Positions 1-9,047 of a DNA stretch of 64,000 nt are shown here, piece after piece (the first letter of the stretch is position 1; every line of letters starts with the position of its first letter). This DNA comes from Cyclobacteriaceae bacterium. Lineage in GTDB: Bacteria; Bacteroidota; Bacteroidia; Cytophagales; Cyclobacteriaceae. The translations under genes were made by a program, and so were the position numbers. The stretch spans positions 1 to 64,000 of the forward strand of contig JAFIEV010000046.1 in assembly GCA_020832305.1 (NCBI GenBank), read 5' to 3'. The notes under the pieces were generated by a model. It worked only from the letters and a program-made list of their open reading frames with translations, did not search any database and was not told where the DNA came from.

Positions 1-126
1 CTTAAGTTCATAGTCCCAGCCTTTTCCCTTTACTGATTGTTCCTGTATGGGATAGGTGGAGTAGAAAATGCTTCTGTCTTTGAGCCATCGCTGTGAGGCG
101 TTTTGCAATTCTATGATGAAGTCGTG
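1..126 (-). pseudogene. Rpn/PD-(D/E)XK_2 family nuclease, internal fragment
   Basis: Read on the minus strand, this stretch encodes HDFIIELQNASQRWLKDRSI and then FYSTYPIQEQSVKGKGWDYE up to the window edge. It resembles the conserved core of Rpn/YhgA-like (PDDEXK_2) transposase-nucleases, where the E-x-Q of IELQNA is part of the nuclease active site. There is no start codon. The matching N-terminal part lies about 0.5 kb away at 669-866 in the same orientation, so this looks like the distal half of one broken gene. The C-terminus lies outside the window, so its integrity cannot be judged. Family call fairly sure; no function expected. Confidence 0.6.
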
Positions 127-213
127 TCTTTATTCTTAAATCGGTGAGCAGCGGATTTAATTATTTTCTTTTCTTTTAAGGAATGGATTGTATTTTTTAT
201 AGGTTAACTTTAT

Positions 214-245
214 GTTACTTTTTTGCTACAGGTCAAAAAAGTAAC
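214..245. repeat. Inverted repeat, 12-bp perfect arms
   Basis: GTTACTTTTTTG (214-225) and CAAAAAAGTAAC (234-245) are exact reverse complements around an 8-nt loop. It lies inside the roughly 540-bp stretch that separates the two Rpn fragments. That stretch has no convincing coding sequence and reads like repeat-rich intergenic DNA. Confidence 0.6.
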
Positions 246-668
246 CAAAAAACCCCGCCGCTTTACAGCCCTGACCTAAAATAAAGGCTCCGCCCGCCGA
301 AAACAAAACTCGCTACGCTCAAACATTGTTTTCATCAGATGATCGATTGATTTTTAAAGGCCTGATGTAACCTCGCTTTTTAGCTTTTAATACTGAGGCT
401 GGCTACTATGATGCTCGGTTTCTTCCTTCCCAGCCCTTCGCCTTCATTTTTTAACGGTCAGTTCTGCAAGGCAACACCCCCCCTTTCCCCCCTCAATGGG
501 GGATTTCATCCTTCTAACGACAAGCTTTCCTGGCATCCTGCTTGAAATCGGCCTCAGAACTCTCTGAATTTAACTTTTCCATTTGTAAATAAATATTAAT
601 GTTTTTTCCAAGACTTGGTTCGCCTTGAATTGGGTAAAATATGATTTTTTTAGACAATGATCGTTATA

Positions 669-866
669 TTAGATATCGAAAATAGAATTCCGGTCATTTT
701 TGGAATTGCCGAGTTTTTCGAGGTTGTTGTAGGTAAGATCCTGGATTTTTTCTTGACCACCGAGTACCTGGTTGAGGAAATCGATGAGGATATCTTTGGC
801 ATTAGCTGAGCTAAAAATTTTTTTAAAGCCAAAATCGGTATAAGGGTTGATATATCTGGGTTGCAT
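669..866 (-). pseudogene. Rpn/PD-(D/E)XK_2 family nuclease, N-terminal fragment
   Basis: This 65-codon piece begins MQPRYINPYTDFGFKKIF, the typical N-terminus of Rpn-type recombination-promoting nucleases, and continues through ILIDFLNQVLGG to NSIFDI, where family homology stops. In intact homologues the sequence continues directly into the IELQNA nuclease core, which here lies at 1-126. The gene therefore appears interrupted after NSIFDI by about 540 bp. Full-length members have roughly 280-310 residues, so this product would be inactive. Confidence 0.6.
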
Positions 867-1011
867 AAAATGTATTGCGATATAAGTGTATATGCAACTA
901 AAGAATTATCATTGAATTTTACAAGTTAATTTTTGATGAGAATAGTTATAGCTCGGAGCGTTGGCAAAAGGGTATTCTAAGCGGAAAAGGCAATATCATT
1001 CAAGCATGTAG

Positions 1012-1054
1012 CCCGCTCAATAGCCCTGGGTTTCAACCCCGGGTATTGAGTGGG
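1012..1054. repeat. Long imperfect hairpin with GGGTTTCAACCC-type core
   Basis: CCCGCTCAATA (1012-1022) pairs with TATTGAGTGGG (1044-1054) with one mismatch, and inner CCCTGGG/CCCCGGG segments extend the stem. Nearby are related short palindromes: TCAGGTTTTCAAAACCTGA (1143-1161, perfect) and GGGTTTAAAACCC (near 1264-1276). The stretch 867-1337 has no convincing gene and appears to consist mainly of such elements. Confidence 0.55.
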
Positions 1055-1142
1055 ATTACGGAGTATATTTCCATTATCTGTTTAGGAGTTATGTAGACCG
1101 GGCTTCAAACCCTGTTTGTTTTCATTGGTAGGTAAATACATA

Positions 1143-1161
1143 TCAGGTTTTCAAAACCTGA
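1143..1161. repeat. Perfect 19-nt palindrome
   Basis: TCAGGTTTTCAAAACCTGA has perfect 9-bp arms around a central C and is followed by CAGG, echoing the arm. It is one of several repeat hairpins in 867-1337. A related but divergent copy with TGTCAGGTTTTCAACAC lies near 31231. Confidence 0.5.
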
Positions 1162-1337
1162 CAGGTCTTTATAAATATAAGCTATTGATAACTTAAGACT
1201 TATAATAAATTGACTGAGATATGAACTATGACGGTGATGAATAATTTCCTCTTCCGTCATGACTGGGTTTAAAACCCTGCTTTTCATTGGGTATGGGTGT
1301 ATGCGTAATGCCTAAACCATCCATCTTTTACCGTGAT

Positions 1338-2495
1338 TCAGGAAAGCCGGTTCTTAAAATCTTCATAACCAAAACTGCGCACCAGCCTGAAGCTGTCGTC
1401 TTCCTGCCATATGCCAATGTGTGGGTGGTTTACACCGTTAAAAGTAGTGGTTTTTACCATGGTATAATGAATCATATCATCTATGATGAGACGATCTCCT
1501 GCCTTGAGTTCTTTATCAAAATAAAAATCGCCATAAAAATCGCCCGACAAACAGGTAGGTCCACCCATACGATAGCTGTACAAGCCAGACCGATGCTCAT
1601 CATAACTGCCCCAGATGTAGGGCTTATAAGGCATTTCGAGGCAATCGGGCATATGTGCTGAAAAGGAAACATCGAGCATGGCGGTTTTATATCCGTTGGC
1701 TTCAATAATATCCTGCACGGTACTGACAAGGTAACCTGTTTGCCAGCCAACTGCCTCACCAGGCTCGAGAATAACATGTAGATTATATTTTTCGCGAAAT
1801 GCCCTGATGGTTTTAATCAAAAGTTCAACATCGTAATCTGCCCTTGTAATATGGTGCCCGCCACCCATATTCAACCATTGAATCTGATGCAGGAATGGTC
1901 CAAAATCTTCTTCTACTTTTTTGAGCACATTTACCAGGGAATCGGCATTTTGCTCACAAAGCGCATGAAAGTGCAGGCCGGAAAGGCCTTCAGGTAAAAC
2001 ATCGCCGAATTGCTCTCGCGTTACACCCAATCGACTTCCAGGCATACACGGATTGTACATGGCAGTACCTACCTCAGAATATTGAGGATTGATGCGAATG
2101 GCCATTTCAAGACCATATTGAAGGGCCCTCTCCCTGAATTTATGATATTGCGCCAGTGAATTAAAGGTAATATGCGAGCTGATTTCTGCAATCTGGTCAA
2201 ACTCGTGATCAAAGTATACCGGACAGCACAAGTGTGCTTTAGATCCCATCTCTTCAAAACATAGCATGGCTTCGTGCAGTGAACTGGCTGTAGCACCTGA
2301 GAGGTATTGCTTAAGCATGGGAAAAGTCGACCACATAGAATAACCTTTGAGTGCACAAAGGATTTCTGCGCCACTTTGATCGCTTACATATTTGAGTAAT
2401 TCAAGGTTTTTCCTGAGTAATTTTTCCTCCAGTACAAAACAGGGAGAGGGGATTTGACTGAGTTCAATCCCCGGTTTCCTTGCGCTTTTATTCAT
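1338..2495 (-). CDS. nspC: Carboxynorspermidine decarboxylase
   Basis: A PLP-dependent fold-III (alanine-racemase-like) decarboxylase that converts carboxyspermidine or carboxynorspermidine to spermidine or norspermidine in the cytoplasm. The PLP lysine is in CALKGYSMW (about residue 50). The HFHALCEQN and MGGGHHI segments match the family, and LEPGEAVGW is the PLP-phosphate/substrate region. The length (385 aa) is normal. The open frame reaches back to 2519, but the ATG at 2495 is preferred because it leaves only an 8-bp overlap with the upstream synthase gene and the extra eight residues are not conserved-looking. It is probably translationally coupled to that gene, forming a two-gene spermidine operon. 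Function quite sure. Confidence 0.9.
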   Translation of the reverse strand: MNKSARKPGIELSQIPSPCFVLEEKLLRKNLELLKYVSDQSGAEILCALKGYSMWSTFPMLKQYLSGATASSLHEAMLCFEEMGSKAHLCCPVYFDHEFDQIAEISSHITFNSLAQYHKFRERALQYGLEMAIRINPQYSEVGTAMYNPCMPGSRLGVTREQFGDVLPEGLSGLHFHALCEQNADSLVNVLKKVEEDFGPFLHQIQWLNMGGGHHITRADYDVELLIKTIRAFREKYNLHVILEPGEAVGWQTGYLVSTVQDIIEANGYKTAMLDVSFSAHMPDCLEMPYKPYIWGSYDEHRSGLYSYRMGGPTCLSGDFYGDFYFDKELKAGDRLIIDDMIHYTMVKTTTFNGVNHPHIGIWQEDDSFRLVRSFGYEDFKNRLS

Positions 2496-3693
2496 AATCG
2501 TTGAAGGCGAGTTTTGCATCTACTTTTTCATGCCATGGCAATCCGTAATGACCGAGTTCAGCCAGAAACGGATCGGGATCAAAATCTTCAACGTTCCACA
2601 CACCCGGTTTCATCCATTTTCCTGTCAACATCATTTTGGCGCCCAGCATGGCAGGGACCCCTGTGGTGTAGGCAATCCCCTGTCCTTGCACATCGTTCCA
2701 GGCATCCTGATGCTTGCAGTTGTTCCAGATGAAATATGTGCGCTCTTTGCCGTCTTTAATACCCTTGATCTGGCAACCTATGGAGGTTTCTCCGCTGTAA
2801 TTTTCACCCAAAGAGGAGGGTTCCGGAAGAAGCGCTTTTAAAAATTCGAGGGGGACAATATCGACACCTTTGAATTGTATAGGTTCTATGCTTGTCATAC
2901 CCACATTTTGCAATACCTGCAAATGCGTGATATAACTCTGCCCAAAGGTCATCCAAAACCTGGCTCTTTTGATGGTAGGTATGTTTTTTACCAGTGATTC
3001 CAGCTCTTCGTGATAGAGCAGGTAGGATTCTTTGGGGCCGATACCCGGGTAATCAATGGGCTGGTGTACAGACATTGGTTCTATTTCAACCCATTGGCCA
3101 TTATGATAATATTTTCCTTTCTGTGTGATTTCACGGATATTGATTTCAGGGTTGAAGTTGGTGGCAAAAGCTTTTCCATGATCGCCGGCATTACAGTCTA
3201 CAATGTCGAGATAATGAATTTCATCAAAATGATGTTTCAGTGCATAAGCGGTAAAAATTCCTGTTACTCCCGGGTCGAAACCACATCCCAACAAGGCCAT
3301 GATGCCTGCTTTTTCAAATTTATCTTTATAAGCCCATTGCCAGCTGTATTCAAATTTAGCTACATCTTTAGGCTCATAATTGGCAGTGTCGAGATAGTGG
3401 ACACCCGTTTCAAGACAAGCGTCCATAATGGGTAGATCCTGATAGGGGAGTGCGACATTGATGACCATTTCCGGCTGAAATTCACGGATAAGCGCCGACA
3501 CTTCTGAGGCATTGTCTGCATCTACCTGAGCCGTTTTTACATGATCAGAACCGGTCTCCTGTGCAATTTTATCACATTTTGATTTGGTGCGACTGGCTAA
3601 CAAAATTTCAGAGAATACCTCGGGTTCGCGGGCGCATTTTTTTACAACCACATTGCCCACACCTCCAGCGCCAATAATCAAAACTTTACTCAT
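2488..3693 (-). CDS. Carboxynorspermidine synthase (saccharopine dehydrogenase family)
   Basis: This 401-aa protein starts MSKVLIIGAGGVGNVVVKK, a classic Rossmann G-x-G-x-x-G motif, and has the saccharopine dehydrogenase fold throughout (LLGCGFDPGVTGIFTAYALK; EINIREI; YHEELESLV). Proteins of this subgroup next to nspC act as carboxy(nor)spermidine dehydrogenase, condensing putrescine or diaminopropane with aspartate semialdehyde using NADPH. The 8-bp overlap with nspC supports this role over lysine metabolism. The next gene upstream (4013-5611) is separated by its own terminator. Misannotation as saccharopine dehydrogenase is common for this family. Confidence 0.88.
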   Translation of the reverse strand: MSKVLIIGAGGVGNVVVKKCAREPEVFSEILLASRTKSKCDKIAQETGSDHVKTAQVDADNASEVSALIREFQPEMVINVALPYQDLPIMDACLETGVHYLDTANYEPKDVAKFEYSWQWAYKDKFEKAGIMALLGCGFDPGVTGIFTAYALKHHFDEIHYLDIVDCNAGDHGKAFATNFNPEINIREITQKGKYYHNGQWVEIEPMSVHQPIDYPGIGPKESYLLYHEELESLVKNIPTIKRARFWMTFGQSYITHLQVLQNVGMTSIEPIQFKGVDIVPLEFLKALLPEPSSLGENYSGETSIGCQIKGIKDGKERTYFIWNNCKHQDAWNDVQGQGIAYTTGVPAMLGAKMMLTGKWMKPGVWNVEDFDPDPFLAELGHYGLPWHEKVDAKLAFNDYE

Positions 3694-3975
3694 GTCGAAA
3701 TATCTTTTGGTTTTAAGGTCGCAAGTTACAAGAATTCATTTTTTTTTAAGGGGCTTTCATTAAAAAGAAAATTCTATTTTGCGACTGCAGTCTTAGCCCT
3801 TTATGGTCTCTTGCGTAAACAAGCATGATTGATTCCGTAATTTTAACCATTCAGGGATAAAAATAGCAGCTTTACTCCCTGAAATCTTAATTATTGCATA
3901 CTTATAAACCGCTCTATCGTATGTAAAAATAATTGACTGCACCAGCACGATCGCAAATTTTGCTACAGGTAAAAC

Positions 3976-4002
3976 AATCGCCCGGTACATTGCCGGGCGA
4001 TT
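3976..4002 (-). terminator. Rho-independent terminator of the DUF5060 hydrolase gene
   Basis: AATCGCCCGG (3976-3985) and CCGGGCGATT (3993-4002) are perfect 10-bp arms with a 7-nt loop. Read on the minus strand, the hairpin starts 11 bp after the stop codon of the gene ending at 4013 and is followed by TGTTTTACC, a weak T tract. The rest of 3694-3975 shows no gene. Confidence 0.7.
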
Positions 4003-4012
4003 TAATTATAAG

Positions 4013-5611
4013 TTATTTTTTGGCTGTAATACGCAGGGCGGTGTATGGAATTTGGGTAGTGTATTCCAATCGGCCAGCGGGTATTTCTCGGCTTTCTATG
4101 ATTTCCATACTCCAGGTATCCATTACATCCATCACATAGGGTTGGTTGCCGGATAGTTCGATAATCAGGTTTTGTTTCGGATCAGCAACATAAGCCAGGT
4201 AAACTTCTCCTTCTTTGAAAAAATAGTATTGATTGTTACTTAATTTTTCCGGGGCATCCGAAGAAATCAGTTCCGGCTGCATTTCGTGTACAGGCAATTC
4301 TTCCATGATGGAGCGAAACCAGGCTATTCTGGGCGGACTTGTGCCCATAAGGGTGCCACCTTTAGCCCACCAGCGGACTTCATTTTCGCCATCAGAATCA
4401 TTGGCATAGGTATCGCCATGGGTGGGATAACCACCACTCAGCCCTGCCATCCAGAAATAGCTGGCCATTTCTTCTCCACTGAGATTGCCCCATCCGCTGG
4501 GTACATCCCCTTCATAGCGCATTTCATCAAATAAAAGCGGTTTTTGATACATTTTTCTCCAGCGAATGGCATTGTAAAATTGGGAGGTCTGCGTACAGGT
4601 ATGGGTTATCCATTTTTCACTGTGATCGTAAAAATGGTCTTCTGAACCATACCAATTGTGTATGCCTCGCAGTCTTTGGTGTGGATCTTCATTTTGAAGT
4701 AGGTTGCCTATGCCAGGCCAGTCTATGGCTACTTTAATCTCCGGGATATCCCATTCATTGGCCAGAGACCACCACACATTGCGGTAGGCAGAAATGCGGG
4801 CAATCATATAGCGCACATAGCGTTCGTTAAGATCCCTGCCCATTTTAAAATAACCCCAATCTTTATCGTAAGGATGGAACAGGATTACATCGGCCTGAAT
4901 ACCCATGTCATTGAGCTGAGATACCCTCAGATCAAAATTTTGCCAGTATGCATAATTAGGCTGGGTATAATCGCTTTCATCGTTTTCCCGGAGGTATGGG
5001 TGAGCCCATGGCTCTGTTTCGTTGCCATAAATGTAATGCTTTGGGAATACACACATTCTTATTTTATTGAAAGGAGAGGAGCTAAGGGTTTGAAGTGTTT
5101 TTTCCTGAATGCTTTGTTTTACACTGGTCCACTGATAAGCCGTAGTACCAATGCCAAACCATGGACTGCCATCAGCGTATTGCAGGTAATAGGTATTAGT
5201 GATTTGCAAAGGGCCGTGATTGTTTCCGGTCGGTTTTACTGCCTTGATTTTGCCTTTTTTGGCATTGAGGCTATTGGCATTGCTTTGGGTTTCAAATTGC
5301 CATTCACCTTGTAGGGGAGGCGAAAAGCGAATTTTGTAAACACCCTCTCCATCATAAAAACCAGGGACTTTTAAGGATTTTCCTTCATACATAAACAATG
5401 CGGTCAGGTCGACCTCCATATAGGGGTCACCTTCAGCAGGACCATTTAAAACCAGTTCGAAAACATCCCATTGTTCAATTTCAACAGGAGGTGCCGGCTT
5501 TTGACAGGATGTTATGCCTATCAGTATGGCAAACATTCCCAAAGAGTAAAGCCATGTAGTTTTGTGCTTTTGAAAAGCCTGAAAACGTAAATAGAAAAAA
5601 CGTGCTTGCAT
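4013..5611 (-). CDS. DUF5060-containing glycoside hydrolase lipoprotein (DUF4038/DUF5605-like)
   Basis: The 532-aa protein has a hydrophobic stretch ending in GITSC (about residues 25-37), a lipobox, so it is probably an exported lipoprotein. Residues ~40-125 look like the DUF5060 beta-domain (WDVFELVLNGPAEGDPY; FYDGEGVYKIRFSPPLQGEW). Next comes a TIM barrel with WWSLANEWDIP (Glu286) and LLFDEMRYEGDVP (Glu363), placed like the acid/base and nucleophile of clan-A hydrolases. The tail resembles DUF5605. The substrate is unknown; relatives attack plant cell-wall glycosides. It appears monocistronic, with its own terminator. The domain pattern is shared with the hydrolase at 50709-52358, but the sequence is clearly different. 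Confidence 0.8.
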   Translation of the reverse strand: MQARFFYLRFQAFQKHKTTWLYSLGMFAILIGITSCQKPAPPVEIEQWDVFELVLNGPAEGDPYMEVDLTALFMYEGKSLKVPGFYDGEGVYKIRFSPPLQGEWQFETQSNANSLNAKKGKIKAVKPTGNNHGPLQITNTYYLQYADGSPWFGIGTTAYQWTSVKQSIQEKTLQTLSSSPFNKIRMCVFPKHYIYGNETEPWAHPYLRENDESDYTQPNYAYWQNFDLRVSQLNDMGIQADVILFHPYDKDWGYFKMGRDLNERYVRYMIARISAYRNVWWSLANEWDIPEIKVAIDWPGIGNLLQNEDPHQRLRGIHNWYGSEDHFYDHSEKWITHTCTQTSQFYNAIRWRKMYQKPLLFDEMRYEGDVPSGWGNLSGEEMASYFWMAGLSGGYPTHGDTYANDSDGENEVRWWAKGGTLMGTSPPRIAWFRSIMEELPVHEMQPELISSDAPEKLSNNQYYFFKEGEVYLAYVADPKQNLIIELSGNQPYVMDVMDTWSMEIIESREIPAGRLEYTTQIPYTALRITAKK

Positions 5612-5820
5612 AAATTTTATATTTTCGGGTTGGCTTTAAATATAGTGCGAAACGATATTATTCGCAAATAAAAGTAATCAAAAGAAAATTTTTAAGGAAT
5701 AATGAATTGGCAGGGGATGCTAAATGCATCTCAATTATTTTTTTTCAAACGGGGCATGATTCGCAGATTTTCGCTAATGTATGAAATGTAAGATCTTTTG
5801 ACCTGCTATTTTGATTTAGC

Positions 5821-7377
5821 TTACAGTGCTTGATGAATCAAATACCCGATCAGGCGGTAGCCCTCCGCGTTAAAATGAACCCCATCTTCACTTAAGGTAT
5901 CTAACAATGGCCAGAGCGGTGTTTGGATATCAATATATTTCAAAGTTTCTTGTGCGGCTAACTTTTTAAAAGCAGCATTGAGTTTTTTAACCCGCTCTGC
6001 CGCACCATGGTATTTGTCTGCCAATTGATGATCCTGTCCATAAGGAGGTGGGGATATTACAACCAATTCCGGAGTATGCTGACCCCCGTAGTATTTTTTA
6101 ATTTCCTGCAATAGCCTGCGATAGTTTTCGCTTACCTCTTTCTGCCTTTTGTGAAATTCGGCCTTACAATCATTGGTGCCCAGCAATATGAGTATCTGAT
6201 CAATCCTGTTTTTCCCGGCATCATGTTCCTGTAAAATTTTATTGACGTTTTTCAATGTGTTTTTCGATGCCTGTCCGAGGTTGTCAAAACCAATGGTATT
6301 TCCAGAAACAGAGGTATTAATAAAGTGATTATTGAATTGAAGGGACTGTAACTGATCTACCCATCCCCCTGGATTTGCCCCATTGGAATCGCCAATCGCC
6401 AAAATGGTTTTGGCAGGGATATGATGCAGGGCAGCATCCACCAGCATTTCATGACCTCCTTCGAACAACAGAATTTGAACTTTGTCTTCAAAATTTCGCT
6501 GTAAATGAATCTGCCGGGCTGCAATGGTAGTTTGTGGGGCAGTGGGATTATATCGACTGGCCAGCAATTGCTGAATGAGGTTTTCAGATATAAGCGCTTC
6601 ACCATTAGCTGGCCTGTAATCGCTTACCACTTTATTATACATTTGCAGCGAATGGGTGATGGGCACAGAACCGGTATATCCATCGTGAATACCGGTATAG
6701 ATGTATAATTTGCTATTTACTCTTCTTTCCACCGGGGTCTGCATGTGGAGCGGTGATCTTTTTAGGGCTTCCTGAGGATCAAAGCGGTTTTCATCACCTG
6801 TAGTAGCCAGGGCGATATGTGAGGCATACCTGGCATTTCGCCCTTTGGATTCGTAATACCATTGCGCTATATCAGAGATTGGCACCCAGGCAGAAAAGCT
6901 ACGGATATCGTGTCTGGATTGCATGTAGGTAATCAGTGTGGCGTGACCACCTCCGCTGGTGCCGATGATGTGAATATTGTGAGGGTCTACCATGGCATTT
7001 TGTATGGCAAAATCAATGGCATCATCTATATCGGTAGCTACGAGCGGACTGCCACAGGCTTCGGGAGTATTATTTGGACCCCGAAAATCAGGCCTGATAT
7101 AGTGGTAATCCCGTTCAAGGATTTCTTTGATCAGCGGATCGGCTTGCTGGTAATTATTGCTCCAGGTATGCAGACTTACCACAAGTGGCCTGGGATTGAC
7201 GCTTTTGGAGGCATAAAAATAGGCTTTTTGAATTTTACCATCGACAGAAGATACAATTTCGATATCCTTAAAGGTCTCAGGCCAGGCTTTTCGGGAGGTA
7301 TCATCCCAGGCGGGGTCCTGTGATTGCAGAGAGAGGATTGGATAAAGGAATAAAAGTAGTAAGCTTAATCGTAACAT
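5821..7377 (-). CDS. Two-domain secreted esterase: alpha/beta hydrolase fused to SGNH/GDSL hydrolase
   Basis: The frame is open to 7506, but the ATG at 7377 is preferred because it gives MLRLSLLLLFLYPILSLQSQ, a clean signal peptide. Residues ~20-330 form a prolyl-oligopeptidase-type alpha/beta hydrolase (nucleophile in GTSGGGH; acid region in YTGIHDGYTGSVP; histidine in FEGGHEM). Residues ~345-518 form an SGNH hydrolase with AIGDSNG (block I), NTSVSGNT (block II), ILLGTNDC (block III) and EDGVHFNAEGY (block V). Both catalytic sets appear intact. This suggests one exported protein with two esterase activities, perhaps removing different acyl groups from a polysaccharide. Substrate unknown. Domain calls are firm; cooperation is inferred. 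Confidence 0.82.
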   Translation of the reverse strand: MLRLSLLLLFLYPILSLQSQDPAWDDTSRKAWPETFKDIEIVSSVDGKIQKAYFYASKSVNPRPLVVSLHTWSNNYQQADPLIKEILERDYHYIRPDFRGPNNTPEACGSPLVATDIDDAIDFAIQNAMVDPHNIHIIGTSGGGHATLITYMQSRHDIRSFSAWVPISDIAQWYYESKGRNARYASHIALATTGDENRFDPQEALKRSPLHMQTPVERRVNSKLYIYTGIHDGYTGSVPITHSLQMYNKVVSDYRPANGEALISENLIQQLLASRYNPTAPQTTIAARQIHLQRNFEDKVQILLFEGGHEMLVDAALHHIPAKTILAIGDSNGANPGGWVDQLQSLQFNNHFINTSVSGNTIGFDNLGQASKNTLKNVNKILQEHDAGKNRIDQILILLGTNDCKAEFHKRQKEVSENYRRLLQEIKKYYGGQHTPELVVISPPPYGQDHQLADKYHGAAERVKKLNAAFKKLAAQETLKYIDIQTPLWPLLDTLSEDGVHFNAEGYRLIGYLIHQAL

Positions 7378-7544
7378 CAGATAAGTTTTTTTCCGGTTAA
7401 AGTTAGAAATAATCTGGTAAGCAAAGGTAAAAACAGAAGGCATAATGCGGTTGTATTTTTGTCCTGTCAGGCATTCCTTTTCTGGTATAACATGGTTATG
7501 AATCATACATTGTGGGTGAATTGAAAAGGATCTGGATAGAGAAT

Positions 7545-7577
7545 AAACCTATAAGGTTTTTAAAACCTTATAGGTTT
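7545..7577. repeat. Perfect 33-nt palindrome
   Basis: AAACCTATAAGGTTTT (7545-7560) and its exact reverse complement AAAACCTTATAGGTTT (7562-7577) flank a single T. It lies between the divergent esterase genes, whose starts are at 7377 and 7790. A degenerate relative with CCTATAAGG/CCTTATAGG arms is at about 21064-21099, so this is a dispersed repeat and not a private operator. Confidence 0.65.
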
Positions 7578-7789
7578 GCTGCCGATGTATCATCATGGTA
7601 ATACAGTAGTGGCAATCTCCAAATATCAAAAAAATACCTTTATAACCTTTGTGTCCTGGTGTCTTTGTGGCTCCTATATTTTTTACCACACATGCATATG
7701 CACACCTGCGCCAGCGCATGTAGAGATGTGCCATCATATCTGAAACAGTGTATGTATATAAAACACAAAAATTATATTATATTGAGGTC

Positions 7790-8602
7790 ATGAAACGAAC
7801 AATGCTCATTTGGTTGTTTACCGGCATAAGCTATGGAATGCTCATTGCCGGGAATTTCACGAGCCATATCTACAAAAAAGTCGATACCCTTTCCCTTTCT
7901 ATGCAGGTAATACTCCCGGAGTCTTCTACAGCAAAGAGTCCCGCGATGGTTTTCTTTTTCGGAGGAGGCTGGAACCAGGGTTCAACCCAGCAGTTTGAAC
8001 CCCATGCCATTCATTTTGCCAGACAGGGCATTGCCTGTTTTCTGGTAGAATACCGGGTAAAAACCCGGCATCAAACCACACCTTTCGATGCGCTTAAGGA
8101 TGCTAAATCAGCCATTCGGTTTATCCGGAAAAACGCTGAAGAATTTGGCATAGATCCTGCTCGTCTGATTGCTGCCGGCGGCTCGGCAGGAGGGCATTTG
8201 GCTGCCGCTACTGCATTGATCGAAGGATACAATGATCCTTCCGACGACTTGAGCATCAGTTCCGTACCCAATGCACTGGTATTATTTAATCCGGTTATTG
8301 ACAACGGTCCGGCGGGCTATGGTTATGAAAGAATCAGCGAGGCATATTTGTCATTTTCGCCCTTGCACAACATACGAAAAGGAGCGCCCCCTACGATAAT
8401 TTTTTTGGGAACCAAAGATCGCCTTATTCCGGTAGAGACGATGAAGTATTACCAAATGGCAATGCAAAAAGTGGAAAGTCGCTGCGACTTGTTTTTGTAT
8501 GAGGGAGAGGATCATGGTTTTTTTAATCATGGCCGTGGCAAACATTATGACATTACAATACAGGAGACTGAGAAATTTTTAATGGAGCTGGGATATTTGT
8601 AG
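7790..8602 (+). CDS. Alpha/beta hydrolase, acetyl-esterase/carboxylesterase type
   Basis: A 270-aa secreted esterase of the BD-FAE/hormone-sensitive-lipase type. The ATG at 7790 is chosen over 7748 because it gives a signal peptide (MKRTMLIWLFTGISYGMLIAG). Motifs are FFFGGGW, the oxyanion-hole segment equivalent to HGGG; GGSAGGH with nucleophile Ser132; TKDRLIP with the acid Asp; and EDHGFFN with the catalytic His. Homologues remove acetyl or feruloyl groups from plant polysaccharides, but nothing here fixes the substrate. It is divergent from the two-domain esterase gene. Confidence 0.82.
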   Translation: MKRTMLIWLFTGISYGMLIAGNFTSHIYKKVDTLSLSMQVILPESSTAKSPAMVFFFGGGWNQGSTQQFEPHAIHFARQGIACFLVEYRVKTRHQTTPFDALKDAKSAIRFIRKNAEEFGIDPARLIAAGGSAGGHLAAATALIEGYNDPSDDLSISSVPNALVLFNPVIDNGPAGYGYERISEAYLSFSPLHNIRKGAPPTIIFLGTKDRLIPVETMKYYQMAMQKVESRCDLFLYEGEDHGFFNHGRGKHYDITIQETEKFLMELGYL

Positions 8603-8677
8603 CAGGGAAGTGGTTTTCCATTATGCAAGTGAATTGTCGCGAAACTGATTACCAGTCATACATTTCCATCTTCTTGA

Positions 8678-8862
8678 TCAAAAAAAATCGGATTGCACAT
8701 TTTCCTCTTTAAAAAACTGCTTTGGTGTCATGCCACTCAATGTTTTAAAGGCATTGATGCAATGTGCCTGATCGTAGTAGCCGCATTCCAGCGCCAGCGC
8801 GGTGAGATCGTATTCTTTATACCGGGCAAATAAATCGATGGCAGATTGTAAAACTGCACAGC
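8678..8862 (-). pseudogene. AraC-family regulator, C-terminal HTH remnant
   Basis: On the minus strand one frame reads VLQSAIDLFARY, DLTALALECGYYDQAH, CINAFKTLSGMTPKQFF and ends at a TGA at 8678-8680. This is the second helix-turn-helix of an AraC/XylS regulator with its typical G-M-T-P-x-x-F end. There is no start, no sensor domain and no first HTH. The fragment joins, out of frame, the N-terminus of a VOC-family gene at about 8845-8865, so a deletion has removed most of both genes. Confidence 0.65.
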
Positions 8863-8913
8863 GCGTGTGAAATCAAGGCTGGGAATTTCTACCCAGGAAA
8901 TAAATTTTGTCAT
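8845..8913 (-). pseudogene. VOC (glyoxalase-like) family protein, N-terminal remnant
   Basis: The ATG at 8913 starts MTKFISWVEIPSLDFTRAVQ followed by FYN, the characteristic beginning of small VOC-superfamily proteins of about 120-130 aa. After FYN the frame runs into the AraC remnant in a different frame and stops near 8737. VOC genes of this type are often neighbours of AraC regulators in Bacteroidota, which fits an internal deletion within such a pair. Confidence 0.6.
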
Positions 8914-9047
8914 GATTTTTAATCGTTTAGTGGAAAATAATGAAATCATGATGCAAAACTATTTGCCGGGGAGGCCTGATAATTGGAAAAAAGAGACATT
9001 CTCACATAAATATATGAGAGATCAATGGGCTGCAGCTATCAAATACC

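Noticed and set aside
1287-1661. 124-codon plus-strand frame
   Set aside because: Mostly antisense to nspC and starts within a palindrome-rich stretch; no recognisable features.
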